Below, in pieces: positions 1 to 12,404 of a DNA stretch of 64,000 nt (positions are counted from its first letter, which is position 1; each line of letters opens with the position of its first letter). The stretch is from Capniomyces stellatus (taxonomy: Eukaryota > Kickxellomycota > Harpellomycetes > Harpellales > Legeriomycetaceae), in the NCBI GenBank assembly GCA_001661515.1, contig LUVW01000024.1:375532-439531 (forward strand), written 5' to 3'. Below the pieces are notes generated by a model that ran no database searches, was not told the origin of the DNA, and saw only the letters and a list, made by a program, of their open reading frames with translations. A program made the translations under genes and the position numbers.

Positions 1-585
1 TCCACCTCCATCTCCACCTCCACTTCCACTTCCACCTCCATCTCCTTCATCAAAGTTTAAATCATCCTCATTTTCCCTCATCGACCCCAGTACTTCTTCT
101 AACGCATCCAGTATCAGCTGGTTTTCCTCGGGAATTTCTTCTCCTATAACCTCAACTGCCTCAACTAATTGCTCCAATTCTTCTTCGTCTCTTTCTTCGT
201 CTCTTTCTTCTTCTCTTTCTTCTTCTCTTTCTTCTGCTTCATTCACCCCAATAACTCTTGTAACTTCTCCTGTTACTCCTGCTGCTTCCAATGCTGCCCT
301 CACTTCTGCTCCACTCAGTCCTCTTCTTTCATCTCCCCCACTCTCTCCATTCTCCCCACTCTCTCCCACACTCTCTCCTTGTCCCCCACGTCCTGCTATC
401 GGTTCTGTACCGCCTTCATTTCCTCTTTCTGAATTACTCAACTCTGTAAACTCGCTTGAAATGTTCCCCATCGACACTCCATTTCCTGTTCCATCACCAC
501 TGTTACCTACTTCATATACGCTTGACGAGTCTACTTCCCCCACTCTACTTTGTTCATCTCCTATTTTATTTCATTTTCATTTTCA

Positions 586-616
<31 letters not shown>

Positions 617-1144
617 TATATTTTTACTCTTTCCTTCTCCTACCCTTTCCTTGTTATTTACTTAAAACTTACCTGCTACATCAAACACCATTCCTAACCT
701 CCGTGTCCTTCTTTGTACAGAATTAGCTCTACTCTGGTTATTCTGCCTATCAACAATCTCTATCTCCGCATCTCCTTCCTGCTCAATCCTTCCATCACCT
801 TGCTCATTGTTTCTCATCTCTCCTCCCTCAACTCCATCGCTGTTATTATTGCTCGTCGACGTTCTGCTAATGTACTCGTTGTAATTCGGGTTTCTTCTTG
901 AAAAGCTACTGCTATCTCTCCTCTCCTGTCTCGTCAATCCCCCACTCAATCTCCTTCGACCCCCTTTACCATTACCCCTGTTCTTACCCACGTCATCTTT
1001 GTTTCGTTGGTACTCTAGTAGTACTATTATGGTGTAACATGATATCACTCCTGCTATTGTTCCTAGAATAAACGACGTGGCTTTAGGCGTAAGCTTCGAT
1101 ATCTGTCTCTCGAAATAACTCTCGCCACTGCCATTCAACGACAT
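1..1144 (-). CDS. Single-pass membrane protein, unknown function, 3'-truncated by the window edge
   Basis: I do not recognise the family. Two exons join in phase: 1144-673 and 560-1, with a 112-bp intron (561-672) using a GTAAGT donor and an ATAG acceptor; the frame stays open to the window edge, so the C-terminus is missing (344 codons visible). The protein has a short N-terminal tail, one hydrophobic segment at about residues 22-42 (start 'ATSFILGTIAG'), then a basic Arg-rich stretch. A Ser/Gly/Asn-rich region follows, then a strongly acidic Glu/Arg repeat (RDEE/REEE units) and a Gly/Ser/Asp-rich end. This fits a membrane-anchored protein with a cytosolic disordered domain. A PEX22-type peroxin was considered because of the N-terminal anchor, but no diagnostic motif is visible. 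The ATG at 1144 is the first in frame. Confidence 0.65.
561..672 (-). other. Intron with pyrimidine/purine-biased simple repeat
   Basis: This intron lies in the membrane-protein gene. The donor GTAAGT begins at 672 and the acceptor AG is at 562-561 on the minus strand. On the plus strand it holds a run of CATTTT and TATTTT units (about 568-620). Confidence 0.75.
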
Positions 1145-2117
1145 TATTCCTCTTATATTCCCTATTTTACTCTCTATTGTACTCTCTACTGTACTCTCTA
1201 TTGTGCTCGCTTGTATCTTACTTTATCCTGTTTGTCTATTTATTTATTTTTAAACCCCTCCCCAATTTTCTCCATCTAACAAACTCTGTTGTTTTCTTTT
1301 TAATTCAAAGTCTTGATAATGGATATAAAAAAAACATACGTGTTCATTCTTTTAACCACCGTTTCCATTACCTTGAAGTAGATCTTTTTAACTTAAAAAA
1401 AAACTATTTTGCTATCAATCTTCGAAACTATATATATTTTTTTATTTTTGCTGCCTTACGTTATTTGACCAGTTGAAAAATTAGAGTTTTTTCATTACCA
1501 TTTTCATTTCTAAAATGCCATTGTCTTTTTATTGTTTTAATTCCTTTAATTTCTCCACCAACCCCAACAATCCTTCCATCTCCACCCAACTTCCAATTAT
1601 AAATGACCAAACCAACCACGCATTAAACTTGTCGCATTTTACTATTGCCTATGAACTTACCACTCTGATTTATAAGTCTGGATAGGATCAAGTAACAGAG
1701 GGGGGAGGGTTTATGAATAGCTACCAAAAAAAAAAACAATGCAGTTTCCAGCACCCCCCGTCTTGATGCTGAGAGTACCACCAAGGGACTCTTGAGAATT
1801 TTTTAGTGGTTGGTTGTTTTTTAACTTCTCTCCCAGAAGCTTTTGAAATTTATATGTGTTGTTGAATAAGAAACTTTGTTAAAACCAAGATGTTAAATAA
1901 ATAAAAAGTGATATCTATAGTAATAATAGAAATAATAATAATAATGTAGAATAAAAACAGAAGAAAAATAGATTCCAAGTATTATTCAGAGCCCAGCTCA
2001 ACCCTAAAATTTGACAAGAAGGTTAAAAAAAAAGAATGTTAATACATGAATAAACAAACATAAAGGTAAATATTAACGATAACAATGATAATAATAGTAA
2101 GGATAATAATGACAAGG
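1145..2117. other. Intergenic, no gene seen
   Basis: This stretch should hold the promoter of the leftward membrane-protein gene and the 3' end region of MET18. It is AT-rich with A- and T-runs and a short G-rich patch near 1699. I found no convincing coding exon or RNA gene. Confidence 0.6.
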
Positions 2118-5100
2118 TTACCATTTGATTCTGCACATGATAGCGGTTTTTCTGACAATGCGTTTTTTATCGTCAATAGCCAAGTTTAAGCAAGAAATGA
2201 CGTGTTTTCTTATTCCAAAAAGATCAAAATCAGAAGAAGAAGAAGAAGTGGAACTTGAATTGATAGCAAACGTGGACTTTATAGAGGTACAAAGTTCGGC
2301 TAAGCATTTTAAGCTTGCAATACGGACTTTAGTGTTGTTTTGGGTAATGTTTGATTGCGGGTTGGCTATTGCGTATGTTAGATCGGCAATAAGCGCATCG
2401 GTTTGTGTTGGAGATAAAACGGATTTGCTAGTGGAGTTGGTATTGGAGGCATTTTGGATTATAGAGGTGATTGAGTTTATTGCGACGGATTTCAAATCCC
2501 TGACTGTGGTTTTGATTGAAGCCAAAAGCAATGGAACTAGTTTGTTGCTTGATTGGGTGATTATCTGGCTTGGAAGACTATGAATTATGGTGGTTAATTC
2601 AACTAGCAAGGCAGACTGCAAATCTAAAATAAATAAAAGGAGAATTAGTTAGTAAATCAAGTTGAATGGTAAAAAGAAAAAGAAAAAAGAAAAAAGAAAA
2701 AAAAAGACTTACTGGTTGGCTGAGGTTTGGATAGCAATGCAGATACTTTATCGACAATGTAATGATAAAACCTCTGTTTGAAGAGAGGACTGATATTGGA
2801 ATTGGAAAGTTTATTGAGATTCCAACGATGTTCAGCAACAACAATATTCAAAAGAGAAGAACCTTCGGCATCGTCACAACCGGCATTGTAATTGACCAGG
2901 CAAGTACCGTCGCAGCTTGTGGAAATTGGTTGAATAGTATTAGGATTTTTTACTATATGGTCAAGCAACAAGTCAATCAGTTTGTACCCAACCAAATCGC
3001 CCCGAATAACCAGACCGCGAGCAACCCACCGAGTCAAAGAAATAGCCATGGGGTTGTTGGTGAGGTAGTTGGACTTTATGAGGTCGTAGAGAGCGGATTT
3101 GACTGATGGGTCACATGACTTGTTGCTTATTGTAGCAAGGATCTGGCAACAGGAGATGCGAACCGAAGGAATTTCAGCAACATCAACAGTAATAAATTTG
3201 ACGAGCATTTCAACAATCTCGAGTCCAGACTGGGCAACAGCAACATTTCCACCAGACTTTCCACCAGACTTTTCACCAGACATTTCACCACCAATACTAC
3301 CACCAATAATACAACTATTGTTGCTACTGCTGCTGCTGCTACCAGACGCAATCGTGCTAGGTGATGGTTTTGTGTATAGACTGGAACAAAATAAGCCGCG
3401 CAACACGCTAATGTCAGTGTCCGGATGCATACTACTAACCAAACTGCTTATCACAACATACACAAAGCACACGTTCAGACCGTCCATCTGGTCAGTTGCA
3501 AATGGCTCCAACAAATGAACCCACTTCTTCAGATGTTCTGTTTGTAGTCGACTGTCCAATGCCCGGAACACCGTTGCACACACTGTGCCTATATTGACCA
3601 CCACAAACCGAATTCTCTTTGACGGTAAAACTTTGATTGATCCGTGCATGTGTTTGGACAGCAATGAGGTCACCAGTACCATACAGTAATTCTCATCCAT
3701 TGATGACAAGTGTTGCATTGCTGGTGTTGTTACTCTGCTTTTACTATCTAGAACTACGCTTCCATCAACTCCATTATTCTCGGCTAAAATGTTTTCCGTC
3801 AATCTGGTGATTATTTTGTTTAAACTGCTTGTCAAATTTCCTGAAGGAACAAAATCACCTACAACAAATACAACAAATACAACAAATACAACAATAGTCA
3901 ATAGTCAATAGTCAATAGTCAATAGTCAATATTAATACAAATACAAATACAAATACAAATACAAATACAAATACAAATACAAATACAATAATAGTTATAT
4001 ATATATATATTTATAGTTGATTATTTACAGTTGGAAAAGAGTCTCAAGTAATAATGTTTGATTTCTTTTGACATTTCAATGTTAAAGTAAGAAAGAGTTT
4101 CAGCAATAAACAAAAGCCGTTTTTCTTCAACATGATCATTGTTCTTATTGACCACTTCAAGTTTGCTGAAAATAAACGGAACAACTCCATCAATAATCTC
4201 AAACAAATTCGTGTCCATTAACCGCACCAAAAGCGCCAATGCCGCATCATTAACTCCACGATCCTCGTTCTCCTCAATAACTGCATTTGTCAGTATGTAA
4301 ATCGCTGATTGTGTCTGATCGCTTGTCAGAAACGTCTTGAAACTAACTAACATTGCTATTCCCTTAAGTCTCGATATAAACTTGAACGAGTACTCGTTTC
4401 CCATTTTGCCCTCAACTGACTCTGCTGATTCTACCTGGAACATTGCCACCAACCGGTCGTGGAAATCCATCAAGTTTCCTTTTGTTCCCGCTGCCAAATT
4501 CGCCTCAATAAGTGCTGTGGCCAAATCCATCAATACTCGCTGCCCAACCACCCCAACTTCTACCCCATTTCCACCTCCATTTCCATTTCCACTTCCACCT
4601 TCTCCATCTGCTTCAAATCTGTTTAAAATCACATCCATCATCACGTCCGTCACCACACTGCAGTAATACTCACTGCTCATCGCTACAGTCTTCAGCAACA
4701 CTATCGCATTCTCCAATTTCTCTGCATCCATTTTCTCAATCCACTTCATCGAGTCCTTGATTATCACATCTACATGCTCAACCGTTTCCTCCTCGCCCTG
4801 AACTCCGCCCCCTTCTTCCCTGCTAGACTCCCTGCTAGAAACCCTGCTAGAAACCCTGCTAAACACCCTCGATAAAGCCTCCAAACTCACCTCCCTCAAC
4901 TCGGATTTTTCCTCCCCGTTCTCCACCTCCTCCTGAACCAATCCTACCAACTTCATTATCTCCTTTTCCCATTCCGCTACCCCATACACATCCGCCCCCT
5001 CAATTATCACCTTGTACACATCCACCTTCACCATTGCCGACGTTGATGTCAGCTTATACACCAACTCTGGAATTATTAGCCCCCCAAACTTCTCGCTCGC

Positions 5101-5982
5101 CGTCAAACACTTTCTCAGCTTTCTCTTCAACTCCACTACCGATACCTCCTCCTCTCCCCTCCCGCTCGCCCTAAACGTTATTGGAAAGTAACAAAATACC
5201 ACCTCAAACAGCTCCTGGTAACTCTCGCTAATATCAAACTTCACTATCAACTGATGGATTATCTCAAACACTATCATCAAGTTCCGTGGATCCTTTTCCC
5301 CATCAACCGACCGAATCACTAACGTTATAATCTCATTGTCACTTTCCCTCTCCCTCTCTTCCTCTCCACCCTTCCCTTCTTCCATCTCTTCTCCTTTTTC
5401 CTCCCTGATCTTGTTCAAGTACCGCTCAATTATCTGAAACGTCACATTCCTCGTCTTTTGCTGAAAACTCTGCACATGAACCCCATTCAACACCTTCAAC
5501 ACCAACTTCTTTTCTAACCTCATATCTATATTCACACTGCTCTGCAGCCCAAATAATCCATCCAACACCTGTGGAACACACACCGCATCCATCGCTCTCA
5601 ACCCAAAAAAGTCTATCAACACCGATATCGCTTTCTTATCCAACCTCTTTGTCTTCCCCAACCTTTGCACCAACATCGTCAAACTCTGCATCCCCTTCAC
5701 CCTTCTTCCCGCCTCTTCACTTGTCAAATACTTTTCTAGCCCCGCCACGTACATTAACAACTTTGTTTCCCCATTCTCTATATCTATTTATTTATTCCAT
5801 TTTTCTTTTTATTATTACTTTTCTTTTCTTTTTCCTTTTTCTTCTTCTCTACTTTTCTTCACATTGTCCTTATCTCTCTCTTTCATCTTACCTTCAACTA
5901 TTTGCTTCAGTATATTTTCTAGATTCTCATCCTCATTAATCAACGCCAACATCAAACTCTCAATTTGTCCCTTTTCCTTCAT
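2118..5982 (-). CDS. MET18: MMS19/MET18, cytosolic iron-sulfur assembly (CIA) targeting HEAT-repeat protein
   Basis: Exons are 5982-5892, 5777-4029, 3858-2713 and 2623-2118, giving 1163 aa; human and yeast homologues are about 1030 aa. MMS19 is a HEAT-repeat scaffold of the CIA targeting complex that delivers Fe-S clusters to DNA polymerases, helicases and other nuclear proteins. Family landmarks are visible. The N-terminal region carries 'VHVQS', followed by 'DGEKDPRNL' and a 'CYFPITF' motif typical of the MMS19 N-terminal domain. The last exon has HEAT helices ending in 'DDKKRIVRK', close to the conserved C-terminus. All four exons join in consistent phase (91+1749+1146+506 nt, divisible by 3). 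The first exon encodes only 30 residues and starts at the first in-frame ATG. Two low-complexity Gly and Ser stretches (plus-strand 3290-3345 and 4560-4610) enlarge the protein. Confidence 0.92.
3859..4028 (-). repeat. MET18 intron 3 built almost entirely of three tandem microsatellites
   Basis: On the plus strand, a 9-bp CAACAAATA-type array (about 3861-3893) is followed by a 7-bp ATAGTCA array (about 3893-3930) and then by an ACAAAT array (about 3934-3987), ending in TATATA. The intron is 170 bp with donor GTAAAT and acceptor TGTAG. Confidence 0.85.
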
Positions 5983-6402
5983 TTTATTATTTCTATTCTC
6001 TTTTTACAAGCTCAACTTCTAATCCCACAATCTAATCTCCTCTAATCCCGCAATGTATTTTCGAATTACTTATATTACAATATATGCTTATCCCTTTTAC
6101 TCGTTTCTTTTATTTAACCCAACCTTTGTCTTTTTTTTCTATTGTATTTTGTTGCTCTGGTTGCTTTTGATCTTTCCCGGCTTTTCTTTGCCTCGTTTCC
6201 AAATATTTATTGTTAAGCTTATTAATCGATAAAGCTTTTGAAAAAAAATATACCAACTATCTTTAATTTTTGTTTTTGCTAACTCTAGAACAATTTTCTT
6301 TAATTTCCTTTTTTCTTATTTCCCCCACTTTTACTTTTACTTTTACTATTTTTTTTAATTTTTTTATTATGTTTTTTTAATTTTGCTTTCTTGATCCATA
6401 TT

Positions 6403-6406
<4 letters not shown>

Positions 6407-6436
<30 letters not shown>
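6407..6436. repeat. 30-base poly-T tract
   Basis: An uninterrupted T run (poly-A on the minus strand) lies in intergenic DNA. It could be a nucleosome-excluding tract, or the tail of an old retroposed sequence; no body of such an element is recognisable. Confidence 0.9.
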
Positions 6437-6438
<2 letters not shown>

Positions 6439-6580
6439 CACCTATTTTGATCTAAACAAAATGCCAAATTCAAAATCCCTTAATCCAAATCCTCTCCCCA
6501 ATTTTTTTTCAGTAATGTCCCAATCCCTTTTTTTTATTCTTTTGCCCGCCATCGATAAAACTCTAGCACAACCACTGGTA

Positions 6581-6633
6581 CAACTAATACAACTAATACA
6601 ACTAATACAACTAATACAACTAATACAACTAAT
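6581..6633. repeat. 9-bp tandem repeat, unit about ACTAATACA, roughly six copies
   Basis: Near-perfect period-9 array. On the minus strand it reads as repeated S-C-I codons inside a 77-codon ORF, which is a by-product of the 9-bp period. The unit contains ACTAATAC, which resembles a branch-site sequence, but no intron can be built around it. Confidence 0.85.
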
Positions 6634-9491
6634 CACTATGACTGTTATATATGAATTTACTTGACATAGTATCACACTCTACCTAAATATCCTCTGCTTT
6701 GGAAAAAAAAATGAAGGGTGAGGAATGGTCAAAACCCCAAATAGAATGGCTTACTTGTGCTTTTGGATGGTATAAATAATATTATGTAAATATGTATGTA
6801 CAAATTGGTTTATCTTTACCAGGAATGGTTAATGGTAATGGTATTGTACAAATATATGCTTATTAATACCTGGAAAATATAACTCTTGCTCTTGTATAGT
6901 GGGATTATAAAAAAAAATAAAAAGCGGGTGGGCTTGGTTGGGTATATGGTGGCATTAATTCCGGATATAAAGTTATGACATCACCGAGAAGGCAATGTGT
7001 TTGATTGTTACGGTTATCAGCGGGTAAAGGATGAATGAAAGAATGTAAAGTAAATAAATAAAAAAGACCCTCCTTCCGACTTTTGCCAATTTAACTTGAC
7101 AATAAGACGGGGTGAATTTCTCAACAAGCGTGAGCACAATAGTGGTTGTAAAGTATTGTTGAGATTATGTGTGTATGGTGTGTGTATATATTATATACAC
7201 AAGGTAATCACTTGGTAAGTTTGTATTGTTTGCATCCAAACATTGGGAAATAAAACAAAAAGAAAAGTACATTCACTTTGCCGATTATGTCTAGTGAATA
7301 AGACGGTTGTTTTAATTCTTATTCAAAAGATGGTGGGTATTATGAAAGTTGAAAAATTCAAATAAATCACTGATAAACTGACTAACCCACACCCCCCCCT
7401 CCTAAAATTCTGTCTATTTGTTTGTTTCATATTTGAGTATAATTGGCGGAAAATCTGGTGTATTTTTTTTTTTTTTAGTAAAAAAAGCACTTGAAAACAT
7501 CTAAAATAAAGGTCTAGATCGAATGGAGTAATAAATGGCCTTTTTTTTTTTTTTGCTTTTAGTTTTTGTCGGTTGATTTTGCTAAGGTAATGTGCTTCGA
7601 AACTGAAAAGCAAATAGACTTGATAGCATAATCAAACGCAAAAAAATAAAATAAAACTTGCGCAAAATAAAGAAATTCCTCTCGATTGAAAAAAAAGATT
7701 TCTCTCGATAGGAAAAAAAAAGATGGCATGCGTTAAATTCAGTAAAAATGTATGGATAGAAGGGGGGGGGGGATGGAGCTGGGTCAAAATTATTTGTCAG
7801 CAATAATTCCTAGTCGCTGAGTTAAAAGTAGCAAGTAAAGCTTTAAAAAACAGCAAAGAAGGAAATAGAAAAAGGATCAGGATTATGTAATAGATTAAAC
7901 AGAGCTAGTAATAGTGACTGTAGTTTATATCAGAGCTATAAATACGCGGTAGTTTTTCTTTAGCTTATGGAAATTAGAGCAAAACAAATTAAGATTGTAA
8001 AACAAAGTTTGTTAATTAAAACAAAACAAATGGTGTTTTCGTGGATAAATAATATTGCGGATTTTCTATGGCTTTTGCCAATTATAGAAAAACAATCGTT
8101 GCAAAACGTTAGCTACTAAAACGCTTTGCCAGGGTTACTAGGCTTTATTACCGGATGTCGAAGCAAATTTGAGTTAAACGAATCGCTTTGGCTGAACAAA
8201 AACAACTAAATTGAACAATTGGCTAATCAGAAATAAGAATTGATCAAAACTGATGTCAGGATTGTCAACCAAAGGCCATGAGGGCTAATTTCTCCCTTTT
8301 TCTTTTTTTCTTTTTTTTCTCCTTCCATTTGAGTCATTAACTTAAAGCTAAAAAAAGGTAGGCTTATATAAATCAAACAACTATTACTTTTGTAAATTAA
8401 ATTCAAACCAGCTAAATTTGAGGAATGTGTTAACAGCAGTAAAACTCAAATTGAAATATCGCACTTGTTTATATCACATTCAGGGCTAAAAGGTCAAAAG
8501 CGTAAAAAGGCACGAGAAAACCCTGGTGTTTTATTGAACCAAAGTAAACTCGCATATTCGCCTACCTATGTTTTCACTTGAAGATTTTTATATTGATTTT
8601 TTTTTATATTGCAAGCAAAACGTTGATTAAATTGGTACCAAGAACAGGTGGTGGAAAAATAAAGACAGTTCGACTACTTTTCCGAAACAATCAAAAAGTT
8701 GTAGTTGATTGAAAAATGAAAAGAAATAAAAAAATAATGAAATTCTAAAAAAGGACCGAAGGTGCTTAAATAAAAATCTGAAGTAAATGGGGGGGGGCTT
8801 TTTTGATGAACAATATAAATACTTTAGTTTGTCAAGTCACTTGTTACTGAAATTAGATGGATTAGCATTGCAGTTGGAAGAAACAAAAAAAGAAAAAAAG
8901 AAAAAAAGCGCAATAATTCAAAGGCAAAACCGGGTTATACCATTTGATACCGTGATTTATAAAGCTCAGTTTGGAAATAAAGGAAAAAAAAATAATAAAT
9001 AAAAAAATTAACCAACGAAAAGACTTTAGATAGTAAAAAAAAAAAAAAAATACTAGAAATGAGTTAAATTATCTGAAATATTCACGAATTAGATAATGGT
9101 TGAAGAATATTTACCAGTATGAATGAGAGATATTTTAAATAAATGTTTAAAAAAGATGATAAAATCAAATCTGATTTATAAGAGGAAGGAAAAGAAAAAA
9201 AAAACCTCAAGCCGTAGTAGATGGGAATTTGAAAGTCTGTATAAAATCAAAAAGCAAAGAGTTGCCTTATTTTTTAATGAGTAACAAAGTTTGCCTTATT
9301 TTTTTGGGGATAATAAAAAAGACAAAATAAAATAGCAAAAGCCTTATTCTGTATACTGAAGCAACTTATACTTTTCAAATAAATAGTTTTACACATTATA
9401 AAGGAATAAGACAGATAAATGTATTAGTAGAGATCTGGAAGTCTAGAAAAGGAGATAAAAACAAAGCAATTTTTTAAAGAAAAAAAAGTAA

Positions 9492-12404
9492 ATGGATTCA
9501 GTGATAAACAAACCAGAAACTATACAAATGCCAATTTCGATTACAACAGCCTCAATGGCAATTGTGTTGTTGATGTTGATTGTGGGGGTTGGGTTGGTGT
9601 TTACGGTTCAGCACCTGGGCGATAAGAGAGTAAAGGCGGTGTTGATTACAGGTAGCCAGGAGGTAAATGAGGATGAGATAATTGATCAAAGAGAGTTTCT
9701 GAGGTTGCATTTCAAGAGGAAAAACAAGATAATCGACACGAGGTTTGGGAAAAACAGGATAGTGCTGTTCCAGAACAGCGTGTTGGGAGGGGTTCGAAAG
9801 TTGGAGAGTGTTGGGAGGTTGGAAAGAGTGTTGCTTGGGACATTTTATTTGCGGAAGGAGAGGCGGACAGTTTGTGGGAAGCGGGAGTTGTGGGAGGAGT
9901 TTTTGAGGGCGGGAGGGAAGGACAAGCAGTGGGGAAGATCAAGGGAGGACAATATGATGGAAATGTACAAGAAGGCGGTGTGTAGTTGGGGGTGTACGTT
10001 TGCGGATCGGGAGCTGTTGGATATGCAGTGTAGCCAGCTGGAACAAAACACGTTGATATGTGTTGATACGGGGAAGATGTTGAGAAGCACGGTGATTAGA
10101 TCGGCAGTGGCGCCGTTTGTAAACCCAAGCGATGGGGAGTTTGGAGAGATAGTGGAAACGTTTACAAAGCTGACGGACGTGGCACATTGGGGAATAGCGC
10201 TGATAAGCTATGTGAAGCTGTGCTTTATTAGAGAATTTCTCAAGTGGTTGATGGAAAACGAGCTGAAGAAGGTGTACAGTTTGGTTAAGAGGGTGATGGA
10301 GAAGAACGGAAAGTCGAGTGCAGAGTACAAGTATTATCTGGAGCACAAAACGGAGATGGAGGACGAGGTGGTGTACCGAGTAATCACATTCAACTCGCAA
10401 ACAGCGTCGCATTTGATTACATCGATATACGATATTGCGGTGCAGCCTTCGCTTAGGAAGCAGCTGAGACAGGAGCAGAAGATTGAGGCAATGGATCCCG
10501 AAAGCTTTGAAAGCAACCTAGACCCGCTAGTGGAGTTCAACGATGTTGAAGCAGACGTTGACAGCACCGAGAACAGTAACGATGCGGAGTTGGAGGGAGA
10601 ATTGGAGGAGAATGGCAGTAGTGGTGGAGGAGGGGGGTTGGGTAAAGGCAAAATCAGACTTGAAGAGTATCAAAAGCTATTTGACCAGAATAACGAAAAG
10701 AGTAAAGTGGTATCATCGCAATTTGATTTTTCCTCAAACAAGCAGAAAGGAAATAAAGGCAAAAAGACGAAGAAGGCCAATAAAACTCGCAATGACAGCA
10801 TCAGTAGTATCAGTAGTGTGGGTAGTATCAGTAGTATCAGCAGCAGCACCGATGATAACAGAATAGCAATGAGCTCAATGAAGGCAAGTGGTAACAATGG
10901 AACTCTTGGAAGTGGAAATGGGAATGGAAACGATGGCGACGATTACCCACTGAATATTTCGGGAGGTGGAAGGCATTTATTGTCAAAGTGTCAAGTTTAC
11001 TACAACCGAGTGGTGGACATGAATCTGTTGACACTGAAAATGACACAATCAATGCAGCTACTGAGTGCGTGTATACTGGAGTCGTACCGGTTATGTCCAC
11101 CGGTTTGTTCGGAGCTGTGGGTGGTTAACAAGGGAATAACAGCAGACAATTTGACATACACAGAAAACGAAAGTAAATTTAAGGAAGATAATGAGAATGG
11201 ATTTGATGTAACAAATGCAAACTCAAACGTCAACAATGAGGAAATCAAGTCGCTCTTAATTGAAACTAAAGAACTGAAGGTTGGCGATTATTTGGCCTTT
11301 TGTTCAAGTGCTGTTTATGAGATCAATGGCTCATCAATCATTGACGAAGCCGAAGAAGATGCTGATCAAGTCGATCAAGATGCTGGTGATGCATTGCTGG
11401 AAGGCGACAATGATAGCACCAAAGTATCCCCCACCCCTGGAAACGGACCCAATAGCACTAAACCAAAAGTTCATAGTTCTGCTGACCAACTCTCCAATGA
11501 CAACAACAATGAAGGCGGTGGAAATGATAACAATGACGAAATTAATGGCGATATTGAATCGACTGAAGTTTCTTGTATCGACAACGAAATTGATAAACAG
11601 TCAAACAACGAAAACACCAACAATCCAATCACTCGCTCTAATACTTTACAACCCTCAGCATTATCTGAACTCGCCCCAAATCTCGTTTCGGAATCCGCCT
11701 CCAATACCAATACCAATTCCAACCCCAATCTCAATACTACTAACAATTCCAGTGATAACAAACTATTAGACTCCGATTCTGGTTCTGATTCAGAATCAGT
11801 AGTCAACTTAAACGTGGGTTCTGATTCTGACCCCAACCATCGAAAAGACTTCAATGCCCAGTCTGAAAATATACTCCAGCCTGCAACTACCAACTCCAAA
11901 ACAAATATAAACAAACATTCAGCAATAAAAGATGAACCCTCTATAGACACCAACAACTTAGAAAATGAACTTGAAAATAAAAAAGAACCACATTCAAACC
12001 CAACAGAACCAGAAACAGAATCACAAATAAAAACAGAATCAGAAACAAAAACAGAATCGGATTCAAAGCAAACCTCTAAATCATCCTCACCTTCAACTGA
12101 TGACAACACCGATTTAAACACCGATGCTGATTCACCACCAACCAGCAATGGGTTCCAATCCTTTGCTCCAATAGAAAACTGGAAAACAAACCTAAGTTTC
12201 CAAAGACAGCTAATCAGACTCAACAGTTCCGAAAACATCAGCTTGAACTACGACTTTATCCGAACCCTCATTAGCCATCTCCTACAGCGGACTGACTTTT
12301 CTACTTTTGAATGGGGGAAACCCGAAGTCAAAGACTCCTTTTTGCTCAATCCTTGTCTCTACAACTCTAGCATGATTTTTAGATTGACCAAAAAGTTCAA
12401 CTAA
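9492..12404 (+). CDS. Divergent cytochrome P450-like protein, 970 aa, no visible heme-binding cysteine motif
   Basis: The gene is intronless. An N-terminal transmembrane segment spans about residues 17-39. Around residues 300-335 the sequence 'SIYDIAVQPSLRKQLRQEQ' resembles a P450 J-helix. 'LESYRLCPPV' near 529-538 carries the K-helix ExxR signature (E530, R533), followed by 'VGDYLAF' near 597, in the position of the usual 'kGd.v' strand. The C-terminal 75 residues resemble the end of the P450 fold. Two huge low-complexity insertions (about 345-490, and about 620-890, Asp/Glu/Asn/Ser-rich) double the length. No FxxGxxxCxG motif is present where it should precede the C-terminal helix; the only nearby Cys, in 'LLNPCLY', lacks that context. 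It may be a membrane-anchored P450-fold protein without monooxygenase activity, or an unrelated protein with chance motifs. Confidence 0.5.
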   Translation: MDSVINKPETIQMPISITTASMAIVLLMLIVGVGLVFTVQHLGDKRVKAVLITGSQEVNEDEIIDQREFLRLHFKRKNKIIDTRFGKNRIVLFQNSVLGGVRKLESVGRLERVLLGTFYLRKERRTVCGKRELWEEFLRAGGKDKQWGRSREDNMMEMYKKAVCSWGCTFADRELLDMQCSQLEQNTLICVDTGKMLRSTVIRSAVAPFVNPSDGEFGEIVETFTKLTDVAHWGIALISYVKLCFIREFLKWLMENELKKVYSLVKRVMEKNGKSSAEYKYYLEHKTEMEDEVVYRVITFNSQTASHLITSIYDIAVQPSLRKQLRQEQKIEAMDPESFESNLDPLVEFNDVEADVDSTENSNDAELEGELEENGSSGGGGGLGKGKIRLEEYQKLFDQNNEKSKVVSSQFDFSSNKQKGNKGKKTKKANKTRNDSISSISSVGSISSISSSTDDNRIAMSSMKASGNNGTLGSGNGNGNDGDDYPLNISGGGRHLLSKCQVYYNRVVDMNLLTLKMTQSMQLLSACILESYRLCPPVCSELWVVNKGITADNLTYTENESKFKEDNENGFDVTNANSNVNNEEIKSLLIETKELKVGDYLAFCSSAVYEINGSSIIDEAEEDADQVDQDAGDALLEGDNDSTKVSPTPGNGPNSTKPKVHSSADQLSNDNNNEGGGNDNNDEINGDIESTEVSCIDNEIDKQSNNENTNNPITRSNTLQPSALSELAPNLVSESASNTNTNSNPNLNTTNNSSDNKLLDSDSGSDSESVVNLNVGSDSDPNHRKDFNAQSENILQPATTNSKTNINKHSAIKDEPSIDTNNLENELENKKEPHSNPTEPETESQIKTESETKTESDSKQTSKSSSPSTDDNTDLNTDADSPPTSNGFQSFAPIENWKTNLSFQRQLIRLNSSENISLNYDFIRTLISHLLQRTDFSTFEWGKPEVKDSFLLNPCLYNSSMIFRLTKKFN

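Larger units (their letters stand above)
5983..9491. other. 3.5-kb gene-poor intergenic region between divergent genes
   Basis: It lies between the start of MET18 (minus) and the start of the P450-like gene (plus), so both promoters are here. It contains a 30-base T run, a 9-bp tandem array, several A and T runs, and G homopolymers near 7765 and 8788. Short ORFs exist but lack codon character, splice context or family similarity. I see no tRNA or other RNA gene. Confidence 0.6.

Noticed and set aside
6442..6675. 77-codon minus-strand ORF with repeated Ser-Cys-Ile
   Set aside because: The repeat is the 9-bp microsatellite; the downstream 36 codons ('MAGKRIKKRDWDITEKK') match nothing I know, and no intron model gives a longer frame.
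11471..12238. 255-codon minus-strand ORF within the P450-like gene
   Set aside because: Antisense shadow of the Asn/Asp/Ser low-complexity insertion.
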